A program made the position numbers and the translations under genes. DNA of 64,000 nt from Fasciola hepatica (taxonomy: Eukaryota; Platyhelminthes; Trematoda; Plagiorchiida; Fasciolidae), in contig CANUEZ040000204.1 in the NCBI GenBank assembly GCA_948099385.1, positions 558,001-622,000 of the forward strand, in the 5' to 3' direction. Each line of letters begins with the position of its first letter. Within the stretch, counting starts at the first letter, position 1. The notes below the pieces were generated by a model. The model did no database searches. It was not told the origin of the DNA and saw nothing but the letters and a program-made list of their open reading frames with translations. Shown here one piece after another: positions 12,901 through 25,456 of the stretch.

Positions 12901-13768
12901 GCGCCGGTTCTCGTTAGAGTGCAAAGTTCTCATACAAGAAGAAAATATGATCACAAGTGCGACACCTTTTTGTAGGTTCGGATATGTAACAAAACAGTGA
13001 TATGGCGCAGGAAAAAATTGGAAGTAGTATTGCGCATCCGGATTCACTAGAGGTCACGAATAGTGAAATAATTTGTCACCGTGGTACATGATTCTCTCTC
13101 TGGCCAGCCATGAAAACCAGCTGTCTCATCGGGGAAACTTTCAGACTTGGACCTGAAAGCCTCTGAAAACTTTCAAACAAAACGTATACTGGATATTATG
13201 TTTTTCTGCGGTTCACGTCACGAATTTTCATCGCACGCCCATGAGCTTCCTAAGAGACGATGTTTAACGAAGATTTGAGAAAATCTGCGCGATAAGTATA
13301 CCTGCAGCGTCTGATAGTATCTCCGTAGTCCCCGTTCTAAATGTGGTTTGGTCCGACCAGAGTGAAAAGTTATCGAAGTTATCCAAGTCAGTTTATCAGT
13401 ACCTCCTACCCTGCTGGAGAAACCTCAATGCATGTTTGTCTCATTACATCAACTTTATCCCCAAACCAAGACTTTTCCCGGTGGTCACTTCGGATAAAGC
13501 ACACACTGAATTTGAACGACAGTGCTGAAACGATATGCAGGCAACAGTGATAACAGATAAACAGTGAATGATTCAGAGGTTTGAATTGCAGATTGAATCA
13601 GGACATTTTTCTATATTATGACCCTCCCCTAGTGCATTAGAACCATTTATTTGAGTACCTTAAGCTCTGAGCTAATATCGGTTATCTAATGTTGTCTTTG
13701 CACGTTCGATTCTCCTCTTATTTGATGCTTCTGCCTAGCGTGAATAAGGGTGCACATTACAGTCAAAA
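9790..13768. other. Block C, copy 1: arm segment lost from the other arms
   Basis: Present here and, up to 13085, in unit 3 (60000-63369). Missing from the P1 right arm, the P2 right arm and, with different ends, the P2 left arm. The longest frames are 123, 76 and 75 codons, and none is recognised. The minus frame 12817-13047 is mildly CUB-like. 10490-11470, 11880-12810 and 13050-13340 show nothing I can name. Confidence 0.85.
12817..13047 (-). CDS. CUB-like N-terminal frame in block C
   Basis: 76 codons; PAPYHCFVTYP (13-23) and GVALVIIF (28-35) resemble the first cysteine and following strands of a CUB domain. In unit 3 (62996-63331) a one-base indel near 63160 moves the downstream frame, so the two copies share only about the first 58 residues. 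Not recognised by identity. Confidence 0.15.
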   Translation of the reverse strand: MNPDAQYYFQFFPAPYHCFVTYPNLQKGVALVIIFSSCMRTLHSNENRRVNVTMTFIKMMQCIIAYPERCSVLKQH

Positions 13769-16056
13769 ATTGCCGTATTTTGAAGACGTTGTTCAAAACG
13801 ATATAAAATGAACTTCGTTTAATGAATGCCATGTGATTTTGATCAATGGAAGCCTGCAGGGATTATATGAAAATGGGCAAGAACATTGTGCATCACACAG
13901 TCCGCAGAAGGTGCATAGTCTAATGGCCTATTCGTCACTATTTCACATCAAACAGGCACTTCAAGCACTAAAGCTGGCCCACACCAGAACTCTGCCACGG
14001 ATAACACTGCCTCTTCGAAAGTGAACAAACAACTAATTTACCCCAATTAGAACAACCCTTGTTATTCGACCTCCATTAACGAATGCCCGAGTTCACAAGT
14101 GTCCAAACATAAATGGTACAAATGAACTCAGACATTTTCGAACAATTTCGCCAACTATTTTCGAATTCGTCTTCTTGAGTGCGCTTCCAAACCACATTTA
14201 CTTTTCTCTTGGTCTTCGTACATAGGGCCTTAAAGCACCGTTTTTTTGATCACAGCAGTCCGATGGATGTATGAAATTTGTTCATTGTGACAAACAAATC
14301 GGCGAAAAGTCAGTCAGTTGTGGCAGGAAACATAAACAGCCTAAATCGTGTGAAAGCATGTTACTTAACTGACAAGCAAATAAATACATGATAAATTACG
14401 AAATCTCAATGGCATACTGGTCGGGCACGCAACAATAAGTATTCATGGGTCACCATTTATCAACTGAAAAACTGATAGTGTCTGACATGAGCGGTCATAC
14501 TGACACAGAATAATGCAACCGTAAGGCAAACGTGTTTCATCTGTACCATTATTACCACCTAATCTGCTGAATGTGTGTACCATGTTGCGAAAAATTGTTT
14601 GGCTAAACTTTGTTGTGGTTAAAGTATTTTTGAATGTGTGGACAGTGTTTCATTGGTAGAGTGGCACGCGTTTTTACCTGACCTTCGTTTAGATCTACCA
14701 AATAGGGTAAAAATTGAAGCAGGCAAAACAATTCTTTTATGTGGAGCTTATTACGTACATTCAACCTAACTGTTTGGTTATTGTATTGTTTTTTGCTCCG
14801 GATCACTGAGCTGTGTTACTAGGTGGCAAGGGTTTCCTCAGCAGTGAAGGTGATATCACGGATTCCCCGGTTGTAAAATCCTTTGACTAGTGTTGATATT
14901 TCCGCGAAATGACGCAAAACTCAGGGACCAGAACTGCTCTATTACTCAAAGTATTATGTCGATGGGTGAGTTTTATGAAGTGATTTATTTCAACGGGTGT
15001 TTATTACTACGTTCACCCTTTTTTCACTCTGGAAAAATGATCCACGGATACCATGATTTTTGTTTCAATGAAGAGTTTTCAATTTGGGTAATCATATATT
15101 TTGCACTGATAACAGAGCCGGAGAGGGTGACCACGGCCTAAGCAAGCAAATGCAAAAAGTTCATATATTGTATAATTCCAAGATACTGTCACTCGCCATA
15201 TTTTCTTGTCGATGTGCTAGGATTATCTACGGTCGGCAGACTTACTATGAAGTGCCCTACCCAAAGCCATGACAAATATCTAATTAGTCTTTAAATGATA
15301 GCGAATGATTGGTTACATCTTAAACATCTCTCTGTTGTTCACTTTAACTCAACACCATATTCCAAGATTCTCAATTATCATTTTTTCCTTCCTGAATCCT
15401 CATGCATTCGTCATCAGCAATAATCCCTAAATTCCAATACTTCCACTAACAAACTGGAAAGAAATAGTGCTTGATACCATTTTTTCCATGATCGTAATTT
15501 CGGTATTCACCCTAAGTGTTATGCTGATCATGTGTTTGCTAAGCATGTATCTCGGGTACAAAAAAAGTTCATTTCAAACGACCTAACCTAAGAGGGAATC
15601 CAGTTGAAGCAATAAGTAAAGCAAAAATTTAGGGAGAACCATAGGAGGTATTTCGGGCAGAGCTATGTGTGATATAAAATATAAATTACAATCGTGAGAG
15701 TGGAACTGAATGGACTGTTCAGAAAACATTCAATTTACACCAAAACATACCCCATCAGAAAGTTTTGCTAGTGTGTTTGACACCGGAAACCACCGACTTT
15801 ACAAACAACTTTTGAATATGTTCACGAAATTCACGATAGACTTGGTCTATATCCTATGGGGTTCTGTAAAGAAATAGTTGAATATCTAGTTTTCATTTAT
15901 TGATGAGCGATATATATTTTCACTTACTTTTGAACTCACTGTTATCTGAATTTCGGAAAAAATGATACATAATGTGGATTTACAACTAAAAATATGGAAT
16001 ACATTTTTTGCCAAAACTTGCTGGAGTTCTTTGGAACTACCCTCAAAATCAACCAA

Positions 16057-16064
16057 GACGGAAT
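16057..16064. other. Site of a 196-bp deletion private to the P1 left arm
   Basis: Here GACGGAATAAAAG is continuous. In the other three arms (47235-47430 and the inverted copies near 21920-22115 and 48150-48345) 196 bp lie between GACG and GAATAAAAG. A three-base GAA repeat flanks the missing piece. Confidence 0.93.
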
Positions 16065-16355
16065 AAAAGAATACGTTGAAAAGACATACAAAAATAGTGC
16101 CAATTCCAAAGTGTGCAGATTGTAGCTAAGCGAGCTGAGTAGGTTTCAATCTTGTTTGACGAACCTGACGTGAAAAAAACGTAATATTGAGAGACTGCAA
16201 GCGATACGACAAACCAAGGAGACTTTCACAATAAAAAGGGATTTTACTTTAGTCCCCGTGGAGGCTGCCATGTCCTATGTGATACATTGATTCTCTCCGC
16301 CTACGATCTGGTGGCTAAGTGAGAGGAATGTGATGTAGTTTCCCAGGGAAAAGTC

Positions 16356-16772
16356 TTGTTGCGAAGTGAAAAATTGGTTTGCGTACAGGGGTTTGAAATA
16401 GTACCATGTAAAATTAGCCTTCGAGTATTTCACACCACCACGAACTCGACGACTCTAGTTGTCGTCAACCGAGACAAACGTGAAAGGCAGGGGTCGGAAA
16501 ATAGTGAGGAATTAAGTATGAGAGATAGTAAATATGATGAACGAAAAAAACCCAGATATTGCGGCCTCACGAGTTCAGAACAACTTTTAAAACACGCAGA
16601 AGAATGGCCAAAAATAGGGAGAAGTAAGTCAAAACAAAGTACCATTCTGGAAAGAAAGTTTGGAGGAATACTCAATAATTCTTTTGATATCGTGGCCTGG
16701 AAACCACCTTCAGTGAACACATATGGAAAGGGCAAACCATACCGTTCTCTAAACATAGCCTCGTTTTACTGA
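16356..16772 (+). CDS. 138-codon frame, P1 left arm, function unknown
   Basis: The longest frame not created by AT repeats. Lysine-, serine- and arginine-rich with a KYDERKKPRYCGL segment; no family recognised. The P1 right arm has an identical frame (21203-21619, minus). In P2 the copy (47726-48064) has Pro-to-Leu and is cut at the centre junction, ending in 15 unrelated residues. A 108-codon frame lies fully on the opposite strand, which suggests a stop-poor patch of sequence and weakens the coding case. Confidence 0.15.
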   Translation: MLRSEKLVCVQGFEIVPCKISLRVFHTTTNSTTLVVVNRDKRERQGSENSEELSMRDSKYDERKKPRYCGLTSSEQLLKHAEEWPKIGRSKSKQSTILERKFGGILNNSFDIVAWKPPSVNTYGKGKPYRSLNIASFY

Positions 16773-17712
16773 TTATTGGACAGACCTAATCTCAGCTCAC
16801 AAAGTGACGTTCAGACTGTAAAAGAGGAAAGTTGAAAAGGACCAAACTGAACCGAGCAGAATGCACGAAATTGAGGCATCGTGGATGTAGCCTACAATAC
16901 AAAAATGCTACCAATTTGCTGAGGAGCAGAGCGACCTATTAGATGCGCTCATATATGACACATGAACAGTGTTGGAGAGACTGGAATATAGCACGTTAGC
17001 AACACAATCATTGAGGTTGGCTGTTTGTTCGCTATCGGTTGGAGATTGTTTTATTCCATGCATATGTCTGATTTAAGTGATGGGGTCACAAAGTTTCATT
17101 GTACCATCTCGGATGACTGGCAATTATGACTGTGATAATTTATGTAGAAAACCATGTAAATGACCAATTCTGCATGAGTGGGAAGTTTCCAATCCCATAC
17201 TTCGCTGTTGCGAGGTGTGCGTCTCACTGAGTAAACCCCCACTCTTCGAATAAACACCACAGTACAGTTAACAACTCGTGTACCGAGTAGGATTGCAACG
17301 ACACAATAACTTTATTCACTGAAATGGGACTGTGTTGCTAGAAATATATTTGAAATACAGAAATGATCAAATACAAAACTGATCTTCCCATTATATTCAG
17401 GAACACCTCAATTTACAGTTTTCTTTTCTCTGCTATTTTTTCCTTAGCAATGGCAGTGTTCAATATGGGAGGGTTATTGCCCGGGAACAAGAGAAACAGG
17501 AGATGAGAGTGATCCTGAAACCGTCAGTATTGCAAACAGCTCGTATTCATAGGCAAACTAAAGATAACCTTTTCGTTTAAAGTCGGTGTACAGTACACAT
17601 TCTATTCATTGATTTTGGACTATTCTCAATGAAAAGAACAGAGAAGAAAGTTTCGACAATTACACGGCAAAGCTATTTCTAGTACTTACTACGCCGATCA
17701 TGCACTTTCTGA

Positions 17713-18108
17713 TTGGTCACAATAATGATTGCGCACATCCCCTTGGTAATTCCGAGTAATGTTTCTTTTATTCTCACTACTGTTATGCCCGCGCATGTCA
17801 TCGTACGTTCTGACAGAAAGTGCCATTTAAACATTCGCGAAGGCCCATCGAGTTCAGAATCAAGCCTCATACAGAATACATGTGTTGACAGTGAATATAA
17901 CTGGGGTACAAGGAACCTAGTGAGCCGTAGTGAGTATGCACAACAGCCTCAAACCGTCAATGGCAGCCTGGTTTTATTATGCATCTCTTCAGATAGTTCT
18001 GTGCAGCTTAGATATTTGATCTTTCTGCAAACCATGATTGGGACTGGTTTACTTGTTTCTCATTCGCACAAACGGTACCTCCAGTCGACGTCTACTCTTC
18101 GTGGTTAA
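17713..18108 (+). CDS. 131-codon frame near the P1 centre, function unknown
   Basis: Identical in both P1 arms (right arm 19867-20262, minus) and absent from P2, which has lost this region. Some hydrophobic stretches and six cysteines; no motif recognised. A 63-codon frame overlaps on the other strand. Confidence 0.1.
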   Translation: MVTIMIAHIPLVIPSNVSFILTTVMPAHVIVRSDRKCHLNIREGPSSSESSLIQNTCVDSEYNWGTRNLVSRSEYAQQPQTVNGSLVLLCISSDSSVQLRYLIFLQTMIGTGLLVSHSHKRYLQSTSTLRG

Positions 18109-18651
18109 CTGGTAAGCGAATGTGCAGCGGTATTGGATTCAGAAGCTAACGAGCAGTATGTATTTCTTCTAACATAATTCCACACGCCGATTTTCGGACA
18201 CAGTGGTGCTTTATTGTTTTTAATACACTATCCTCATTCCCGAATGTTGTCTCAAAGTAAGTATATATGGGCATGTTGACCACCTTTTTCTCTTGGGGAT
18301 TAGTCCGTATTCTTTGGCTAACTTGAATATACTTCCCGCAGATCTGCCTTAATTTTGCTGGTGTTACCGCAACAATTGTGCAGCAACCGACTCGTCATGC
18401 AATTCTTATCAATTTAAATCAACACTTCAGTTACCTCCGTAGGCATAGCTTCCCATCTCTCTTCATATCATTCAGGAACAGTTTTGATGGATAACAATTC
18501 AGGCTTGTTACATTCAATTACAAGAAAAAAGCATTTCATTTTCAAGATACCATAATGTGAAGCAGTGACAAAACTTCGTGCTAACAAAGTGTGAAATGAC
18601 TTCGTCTCTGTGATTTCAGATCTTCAGTGAAAACAGACTGATCTAAGAGAT

Positions 18652-19323
18652 ATTCCTAAAGAAAAACTTTGAAAGCAAACAACCCCAGAGATATCCTAAT
18701 CATGTCCCACATTAGATACTTTCTCATGATATTCGGAGGTATCATCCGTTTATCTGCTTTCCATTCAACGAAAGTGATATTTCAGACCTATCCAGATAAC
18801 ATTTATCCCGTGATCTCAGAATAACACAAATCTGTGCTTTCGCAAACCCTGTAATTGTCGCGAATTTGGAAGAACACTTTGACGCGGCTGCGCACTTCAG
18901 GGGTTTCTACTCGGTTGCAAAACCACACAATAAAACTTTGTTGATTGCTCTGGAAATCTGAGGAGCAATGCTCACCTTGGATGTCACAAACGCGACTAGG
19001 TGCAAGGGCATCACTCGGGAAAAATCAGCCGAAATCCCTTTTCACCACTGATTCTCCGTACGACTACGGGAACAAGTTTGATGTCTTGGATACAGAGGCA
19101 TACCGTTTGAAATGTAATGTAAATATCGCAAAAAAGTACAGCGAATCTGAAAAGGGACAGACTGTTCACAGGGGATTCCACCCACAATATCACAACTTAC
19201 TCCATCTGAAGTTGGAACAATTGTGTGATGGATAACGGTTCCGCTTAAACAACTACAAATCATCCAAGCCATCCAGGAACAATATTACACAATAAACGAA
19301 AGAGTTGAATAACGTTATCTTAG
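18652..19323. other. P1 central spacer, single copy
   Basis: 672 bp between the arms, with no partner elsewhere in the window; the equivalent is missing from P2. It holds one 96-codon plus-strand frame (18945-19235), described separately. No promoter or terminator recognised. Confidence 0.9.
18945..19235 (+). CDS. Frame in the P1 spacer, weakly CUB-like
   Basis: 96 codons beginning with TTG. TTDSPYDYGNKF (34-45) and LKCNVNI (55-61) resemble the S-P-x-Y turn and C-x-W-x-I of a CUB start. No C-terminal partner follows, since the right arm starts at 19324. It is the only coding-like content of the spacer and has no copy in unit 2. Confidence 0.15.
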   Translation: MLWKSEEQCSPWMSQTRLGARASLGKNQPKSLFTTDSPYDYGNKFDVLDTEAYRLKCNVNIAKKYSESEKGQTVHRGFHPQYHNLLHLKLEQLCDG

Positions 19324-21202
19324 ATCTCTTAGATCAGTCTGTTTTCACTGAAGATCTGAAATCACAGAGACGAAGTCATTTCACACTTTGTTAGCACGAA
19401 GTTTTGTCACTGCTTCACATTATGGTATCTTGAAAATGAAATGCTTTTTTCTTGTAATTGAATGTAACAAGCCTGAATTGTTATCCATCAAAACTGTTCC
19501 TGAATGATATGAAGAGAGATGGGAAGCTATGCCTACGGAGGTAACTGAAGTGTTGATTTAAATTGATAAGAATTGCATGACGAGTCGGTTGCTGCACAAT
19601 TGTTGCGGTAACACCAGCAAAATTAAGGCAGATCTGCGGGAAGTATATTCAAGTTAGCCAAAGAATACGGACTAATCCCCAAGAGAAAAAGGTGGTCAAC
19701 ATGCCCATATATACTTACTTTGAGACAACATTCGGGAATGAGGATAGTGTATTAAAAACAATAAAGCACCACTGTGTCCGAAAATCGGCGTGTGGAATTA
19801 TGTTAGAAGAAATACATACTGCTCGTTAGCTTCTGTATCCAATACCGCTGCACATTCGCTTACCAGTTAACCACGAAGAGTAGACGTCGACTGGAGGTAC
19901 CGTTTGTGCGAATGAGAAACAAGTAAACCAGTCCCAATCATGGTTTGCAGAAAGATCAAATATCTAAGCTGCACAGAACTATCTGAAGAGATGCATAATA
20001 AAACCAGGCTGCCATTGACGGTTTGAGGCTGTTGTGCATACTCACTACGGCTCACTAGGTTCCTTGTACCCCAGTTATATTCACTGTCAACACATGTATT
20101 CTGTATGAGGCTTGATTCTGAACTCGATGGGCCTTCGCGAATGTTTAAATGGCACTTTCTGTCAGAACGTACGATGACATGCGCGGGCATAACAGTAGTG
20201 AGAATAAAAGAAACATTACTCGGAATTACCAAGGGGATGTGCGCAATCATTATTGTGACCAATCAGAAAGTGCATGATCGGCGTAGTAAGTACTAGAAAT
20301 AGCTTTGCCGTGTAATTGTCGAAACTTTCTTCTCTGTTCTTTTCATTGAGAATAGTCCAAAATCAATGAATAGAATGTGTACTGTACACCGACTTTAAAC
20401 GAAAAGGTTATCTTTAGTTTGCCTATGAATACGAGCTGTTTGCAATACTGACGGTTTCAGGATCACTCTCATCTCCTGTTTCTCTTGTTCCCGGGCAATA
20501 ACCCTCCCATATTGAACACTGCCATTGCTAAGGAAAAAATAGCAGAGAAAAGAAAACTGTAAATTGAGGTGTTCCTGAATATAATGGGAAGATCAGTTTT
20601 GTATTTGATCATTTCTGTATTTCAAATATATTTCTAGCAACACAGTCCCATTTCAGTGAATAAAGTTATTGTGTCGTTGCAATCCTACTCGGTACACGAG
20701 TTGTTAACTGTACTGTGGTGTTTATTCGAAGAGTAGGGGTTTACTCAGTGAGACGCACACCTCGCAACAGCGAAGTATGGGATTGGAAACTTCCCACTCA
20801 TGCAGAATTGGTCATTTACATGGTTTTCTACATAAATTATCACAGTCATAATTGCCAGTCATCCGAGATGGTACAGTGAAACTTTGTGACCCCATCACTT
20901 AAATCAGACATATGCATGGAATAAAACAATCTCCAACCGATAGCGAACAAACAGCCAACCTCAATGATTGTGTTGCTAACGTGCTATATTCCAGTCTCTC
21001 CAACACTGTTCATGTGTCATATATGAGCGCATCTAATAGGTCGCTCTGCTCCTCAGCAAATTGGTAGCATTTTTGTATTGTAGGCTACATCCACGATGCC
21101 TCAATTTCGTGCATTCTGCTCGGTTCAGTTTGGTCCTTTTCAACTTTCCTCTTTTACAGTCTGAACGTCACTTTGTGAGCTGAGATTAGGTCTGTCCAAT
21201 AA

Positions 21203-21619
21203 TCAGTAAAACGAGGCTATGTTTAGAGAACGGTATGGTTTGCCCTTTCCATATGTGTTCACTGAAGGTGGTTTCCAGGCCACGATATCAAAAGAATTAT
21301 TGAGTATTCCTCCAAACTTTCTTTCCAGAATGGTACTTTGTTTTGACTTACTTCTCCCTATTTTTGGCCATTCTTCTGCGTGTTTTAAAAGTTGTTCTGA
21401 ACTCGTGAGGCCGCAATATCTGGGTTTTTTTCGTTCATCATATTTACTATCTCTCATACTTAATTCCTCACTATTTTCCGACCCCTGCCTTTCACGTTTG
21501 TCTCGGTTGACGACAACTAGAGTCGTCGAGTTCGTGGTGGTGTGAAATACTCGAAGGCTAATTTTACATGGTACTATTTCAAACCCCTGTACGCAAACCA
21601 ATTTTTCACTTCGCAACAA
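21203..21619 (-). CDS. 138-codon frame, P1 right arm copy
   Basis: Inverted partner of 16356-16772 with the same predicted residues. Function unknown. Perfect agreement of the arms here is explained by arm homogenisation, so it cannot be used as evidence of selection. Confidence 0.15.
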   Translation of the reverse strand: MLRSEKLVCVQGFEIVPCKISLRVFHTTTNSTTLVVVNRDKRERQGSENSEELSMRDSKYDERKKPRYCGLTSSEQLLKHAEEWPKIGRSKSKQSTILERKFGGILNNSFDIVAWKPPSVNTYGKGKPYRSLNIASFY

Positions 21620-24600
21620 GACTTTTCCCTGGGAAACTACATCACATTCCTCTCACTTAGCCACCAGATCGTAGGCGGAGAGAATCAATGTATCACATAG
21701 GACATGGCAGCCTCCACGGGGACTAAAGTAAAATCCCTTTTTATTGTGAAAGTCTCCTTGGTTTGTCGTATCGCTTGCAGTCTCTCAATATTACGTTTTT
21801 TTCACGTCAGGTTCGTCAAACAAGATTGAAACCTACTCAGCTCGCTTAGCTACAATCTGCACACTTTGGAATTGGCACTATTTTTGTATGTCTTTTCAAC
21901 GTATTCTTTTATTCAGTGTTTCAGACTGCTTCTATCTCGGAGTTGCTTTGCTTCTGAGTAGTAGCAATCAGAAATTACGTACAAAGTTCTTCTTGAGTTG
22001 TTATTCAATCGCAGACGTAAACTGCAAGTACGTTTTGGGAAAGAGAGCGCTAATAAACGACATCCAGCTGAGCGAATAATCAGTTTGATGCGCACAAAGA
22101 ATCTTCTTTCCGTCTTGGTTGATTTTGAGGGTAGTTCCAAAGAACTCCAGCAAGTTTTGGCAAAAAATGTATTCCATATTTTTAGTTGTAAATCCACATT
22201 ATGTATCATTTTTTCCGAAATTCAGATAACAGTGAGTTCAAAAGTAAGTGAAAATATATATCGCTCATCAATAAATGAAAACTAGATATTCAACTATTTC
22301 TTTACAGAACCCCATAGGATATAGACCAAGTCTATCGTGAATTTCGTGAACATATTCAAAAGTTGTTTGTAAAGTCGGTGGTTTCCGGTGTCAAACACAC
22401 TAGCAAAACTTTCTGATGGGGTATGTTTTGGTGTAAATTGAATGTTTTCTGAACAGTCCATTCAGTTCCACTCTCACGATTGTAATTTATATTTTATATC
22501 ACACATAGCTCTGCCCGAAATACCTCCTATGGTTCTCCCTAAATTTTTGCTTTACTTATTGCTTCAACTGGATTCCCTCTTAGGTTAGGTCGTTTGAAAT
22601 GAACTTTTTTTGTACCCAAGATACATGCTTAGCAAACACATGATCAGCATAACACTTAGGGTGAATACCGAAATTACGATCATGGAAAAAATGGTATCAA
22701 GCACTATTTCTTTCCAGTTTGTTAGTGGAAGTATTGGAATTCAGGGATTATTGATGATGACGAATGCATGAGGATTCAGGAAGGAAAAAATGATAATTGC
22801 GAATCTTGGGATATGGTGTTGAGGTAAAGTGAACAACAGAGAGATGTTTAAGATGTAACCAATCATTCGCTATCATTTAAAGACTAATTAGATATTTGTC
22901 ATGGCTTTGGGTAGAGCACTTCATAGTAAGTCTGCCGACCGTAGATAATCCTAGCACATCGACAAGAAAATATGGCGAGTGACAGTATCTTGGAATTATA
23001 CAATATATGAACTTTTTGCATTTGCTTGCTTAGGCCGTGGTCACCCTCTCCGGCTCTGTTATCAGTGCAAAATATATGATTACCCAAATTGAAAACTCCT
23101 CATTGAAACAAAAATCATGGTATCCGTGGATCATTTTTCCAGAGTGAAAAAAGGGTGAACGTAGTAATAAACACCCGTTGAAATAAATCACTTCATAAAA
23201 CTCACCCATCGACATAATACTTTGAGTAATAGAGCAGTTCTGGTCCCTGAGTTTTGCGTCATTTCGCGGAAATATCAACACTAGTCAAAGGATTTTACAA
23301 CCGGGGAATCCGTGATATCACCTTCACTGCTGAGGAAACCCTTGCCACCTAGTAACACAGCTCAGTGATCCGGAGCAAAAAACAATACAATAACCAAACA
23401 GTTAGGTTGAATGTACGTAATAAGCTCCACATAAAAGAATTGTTTTGCCTGCTTCAATTTTTACCCTATTTGGTAGATCTAAACGAAGGTCAGGTAAAAA
23501 CGCGTGCCACTCTACCAATGAAACACTGTCCACACATTCAAAAATACTTTAACCACAACAAAGTTTAGCCAAACAATTTTTCGCAACATGGTACACACAT
23601 TCAGCAGATTAGGTGGTAATAATGGTACAGATGAAACACGTTTGCCTTACGGTTGCATTATTCTGTGTCAGTATGACCGCTCATGTCAGACACTATCAGT
23701 TTTTCAGTTGATAAATGGTGACCCATGAATACTTATTGTTGCGTGCCCGACCAGTATGCCATTGAGATTTCGTAATTTATCATGTATTTATTTGCTTGTC
23801 AGTTAAGTAACATGCTTTCACACGATTTAGGCTGTTTATGTTTCCTGCCACAACTGACTGACTTTTCGCCGATTTGTTTGTCACAATGAACAAATTTCAT
23901 ACATCCATCGGACTGCTGTGATCAAAAAAACGGTGCTTTAAGGCCCTATGTACGAAGACCAAGAGAAAAGTAAATGTGGTTTGGAAGCGCACTCAAGAAG
24001 ACGAATTCGAAAATAGTTGGCGAAATTGTTCGAAAATGTCTGAGTTCATTTGTACCATTTATGTTTGGACACTTGTGAACTCGGGCATTCGGTAATGGAG
24101 GTCGAATAACAGGGGTTGTTCTAATTGGGGTAAATTAGTTGTTTGTTCACTTTCGAAGAGGCAGTGTTATCCGTGGCAGAGTTCTGGTGTGGGCCAGCTT
24201 TAGTGCTCGAAGTGCCTGTTTGGTGTGAAATAGTGACGAATAGGCCATTAGATTATGCACCTTCTGCGGACTGTGTGATGCACAATGTTCTTGCCCATTT
24301 TCATATAATCCCTGCAGGCTTCCATTGATCAAAATCACATTGCATTCATTAAACGAAGTTCATTTTATATCGTTTTGAAAAACGTCTTCAAAATACGGCA
24401 ATTTTGCACATTGGCATTTTGTGAAGCTTGTTTCGAGATATGTTCAATTGAAATCAGTACAAATCGGTTTTATATGGACTTTTGTGAGCAATGAGTAGTC
24501 CGTTTTTATCCATTCTGAATTAGGACTGGGAAATCACATGGATCATTCTCAGTTCTTATTCATTCATATATCGTCCACGTGGAAGAGGCCGATCAGTGTG

Positions 24601-24831
24601 ACAATCGTTAAATTCGTGTTCCGATGCCAGTTAGCAATCGGTCAATATGCAATTGTTCTAACTGTGAACAAGTGAGTTAGATGAACAAACGTGTACACAG
24701 TGCTCATATACTGTTCACTGGTCAGCTGAGCAATCACGTTCTATGTTTTCTATCATATGATGGCAACAATCGAAGGAATGTGCTCAAAATTGCTCAAAAT
24801 ACTGAGTTTACAGGTCAGTTCGAATAGGTAG

Positions 24832-24833
<2 letters not shown>

Positions 24834-24903
<70 letters not shown>
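24834..24903. repeat. (AT)35 microsatellite in P1 right arm
   Basis: 70 bp of pure AT; inverted partner of the arrays at 8303 and 9289. Confidence 0.98.
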
Positions 24904-24905
<2 letters not shown>

Positions 24906-25456
24906 ATGTACCTGGATCTGTATGACTTCTCTGTCAGACAACTCGTTCAACTGCGAACTGACTGAACCTCGTTCTTTTTTGTAGCGTGAAGCCTTTGATG
25001 ATATAAAAGAACAAAAGCTAGCTCGGCTTGCTGGTTATGGTCTGGTTACACTAAAACAAGGACAATCCAAGAGCACAGAATAAATGGAAACGATTTTCTA
25101 ACCTCAAACGCAAACGCTTAGGGTGAAAACATGTTCTTATCGAAAGAACAAACATACTCCGCAAATGATCCAAGGGGTTTGCGAGGCACGCATACGATGG
25201 GCCCCGTGTCTATTAGAACCTGGTCAACCACTGAATGAACTCCAAACAGGTCTACTCTAGCCTTCACTTTTCGTCATTCATGGTAAATAGAGTTGAATTT
25301 CGAAAACCAAACGACTACGTACCAGTTTTAATTTTCGCATTCTCATTTTCTGACAATTTCCCGTCACCAAACGAGATTACTGTAACAGAGACCGATTTAG
25401 GCAAACGAAACTGCAACGGTTATCGCTAACAAAAAGGAAGAAAAATCTTATAAGAA

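Larger units (their letters stand above)
7517..18651 (+). repeat. Palindrome P1, left arm (blocks B, C, D)
   Basis: Reverse complement of 19324-25689. The coordinate sum of paired bases is 37975 near the centre, 38171 further out (a 196-bp deletion in this arm at 16060/16061) and 33206 in block B. Block C (9790-13768) has no partner in the right arm. The inner edge is the 11-mer ATCTAAGAGAT ending at 18651; the outer edge is at 7517, where the two arms stop matching. Confidence 0.96.
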
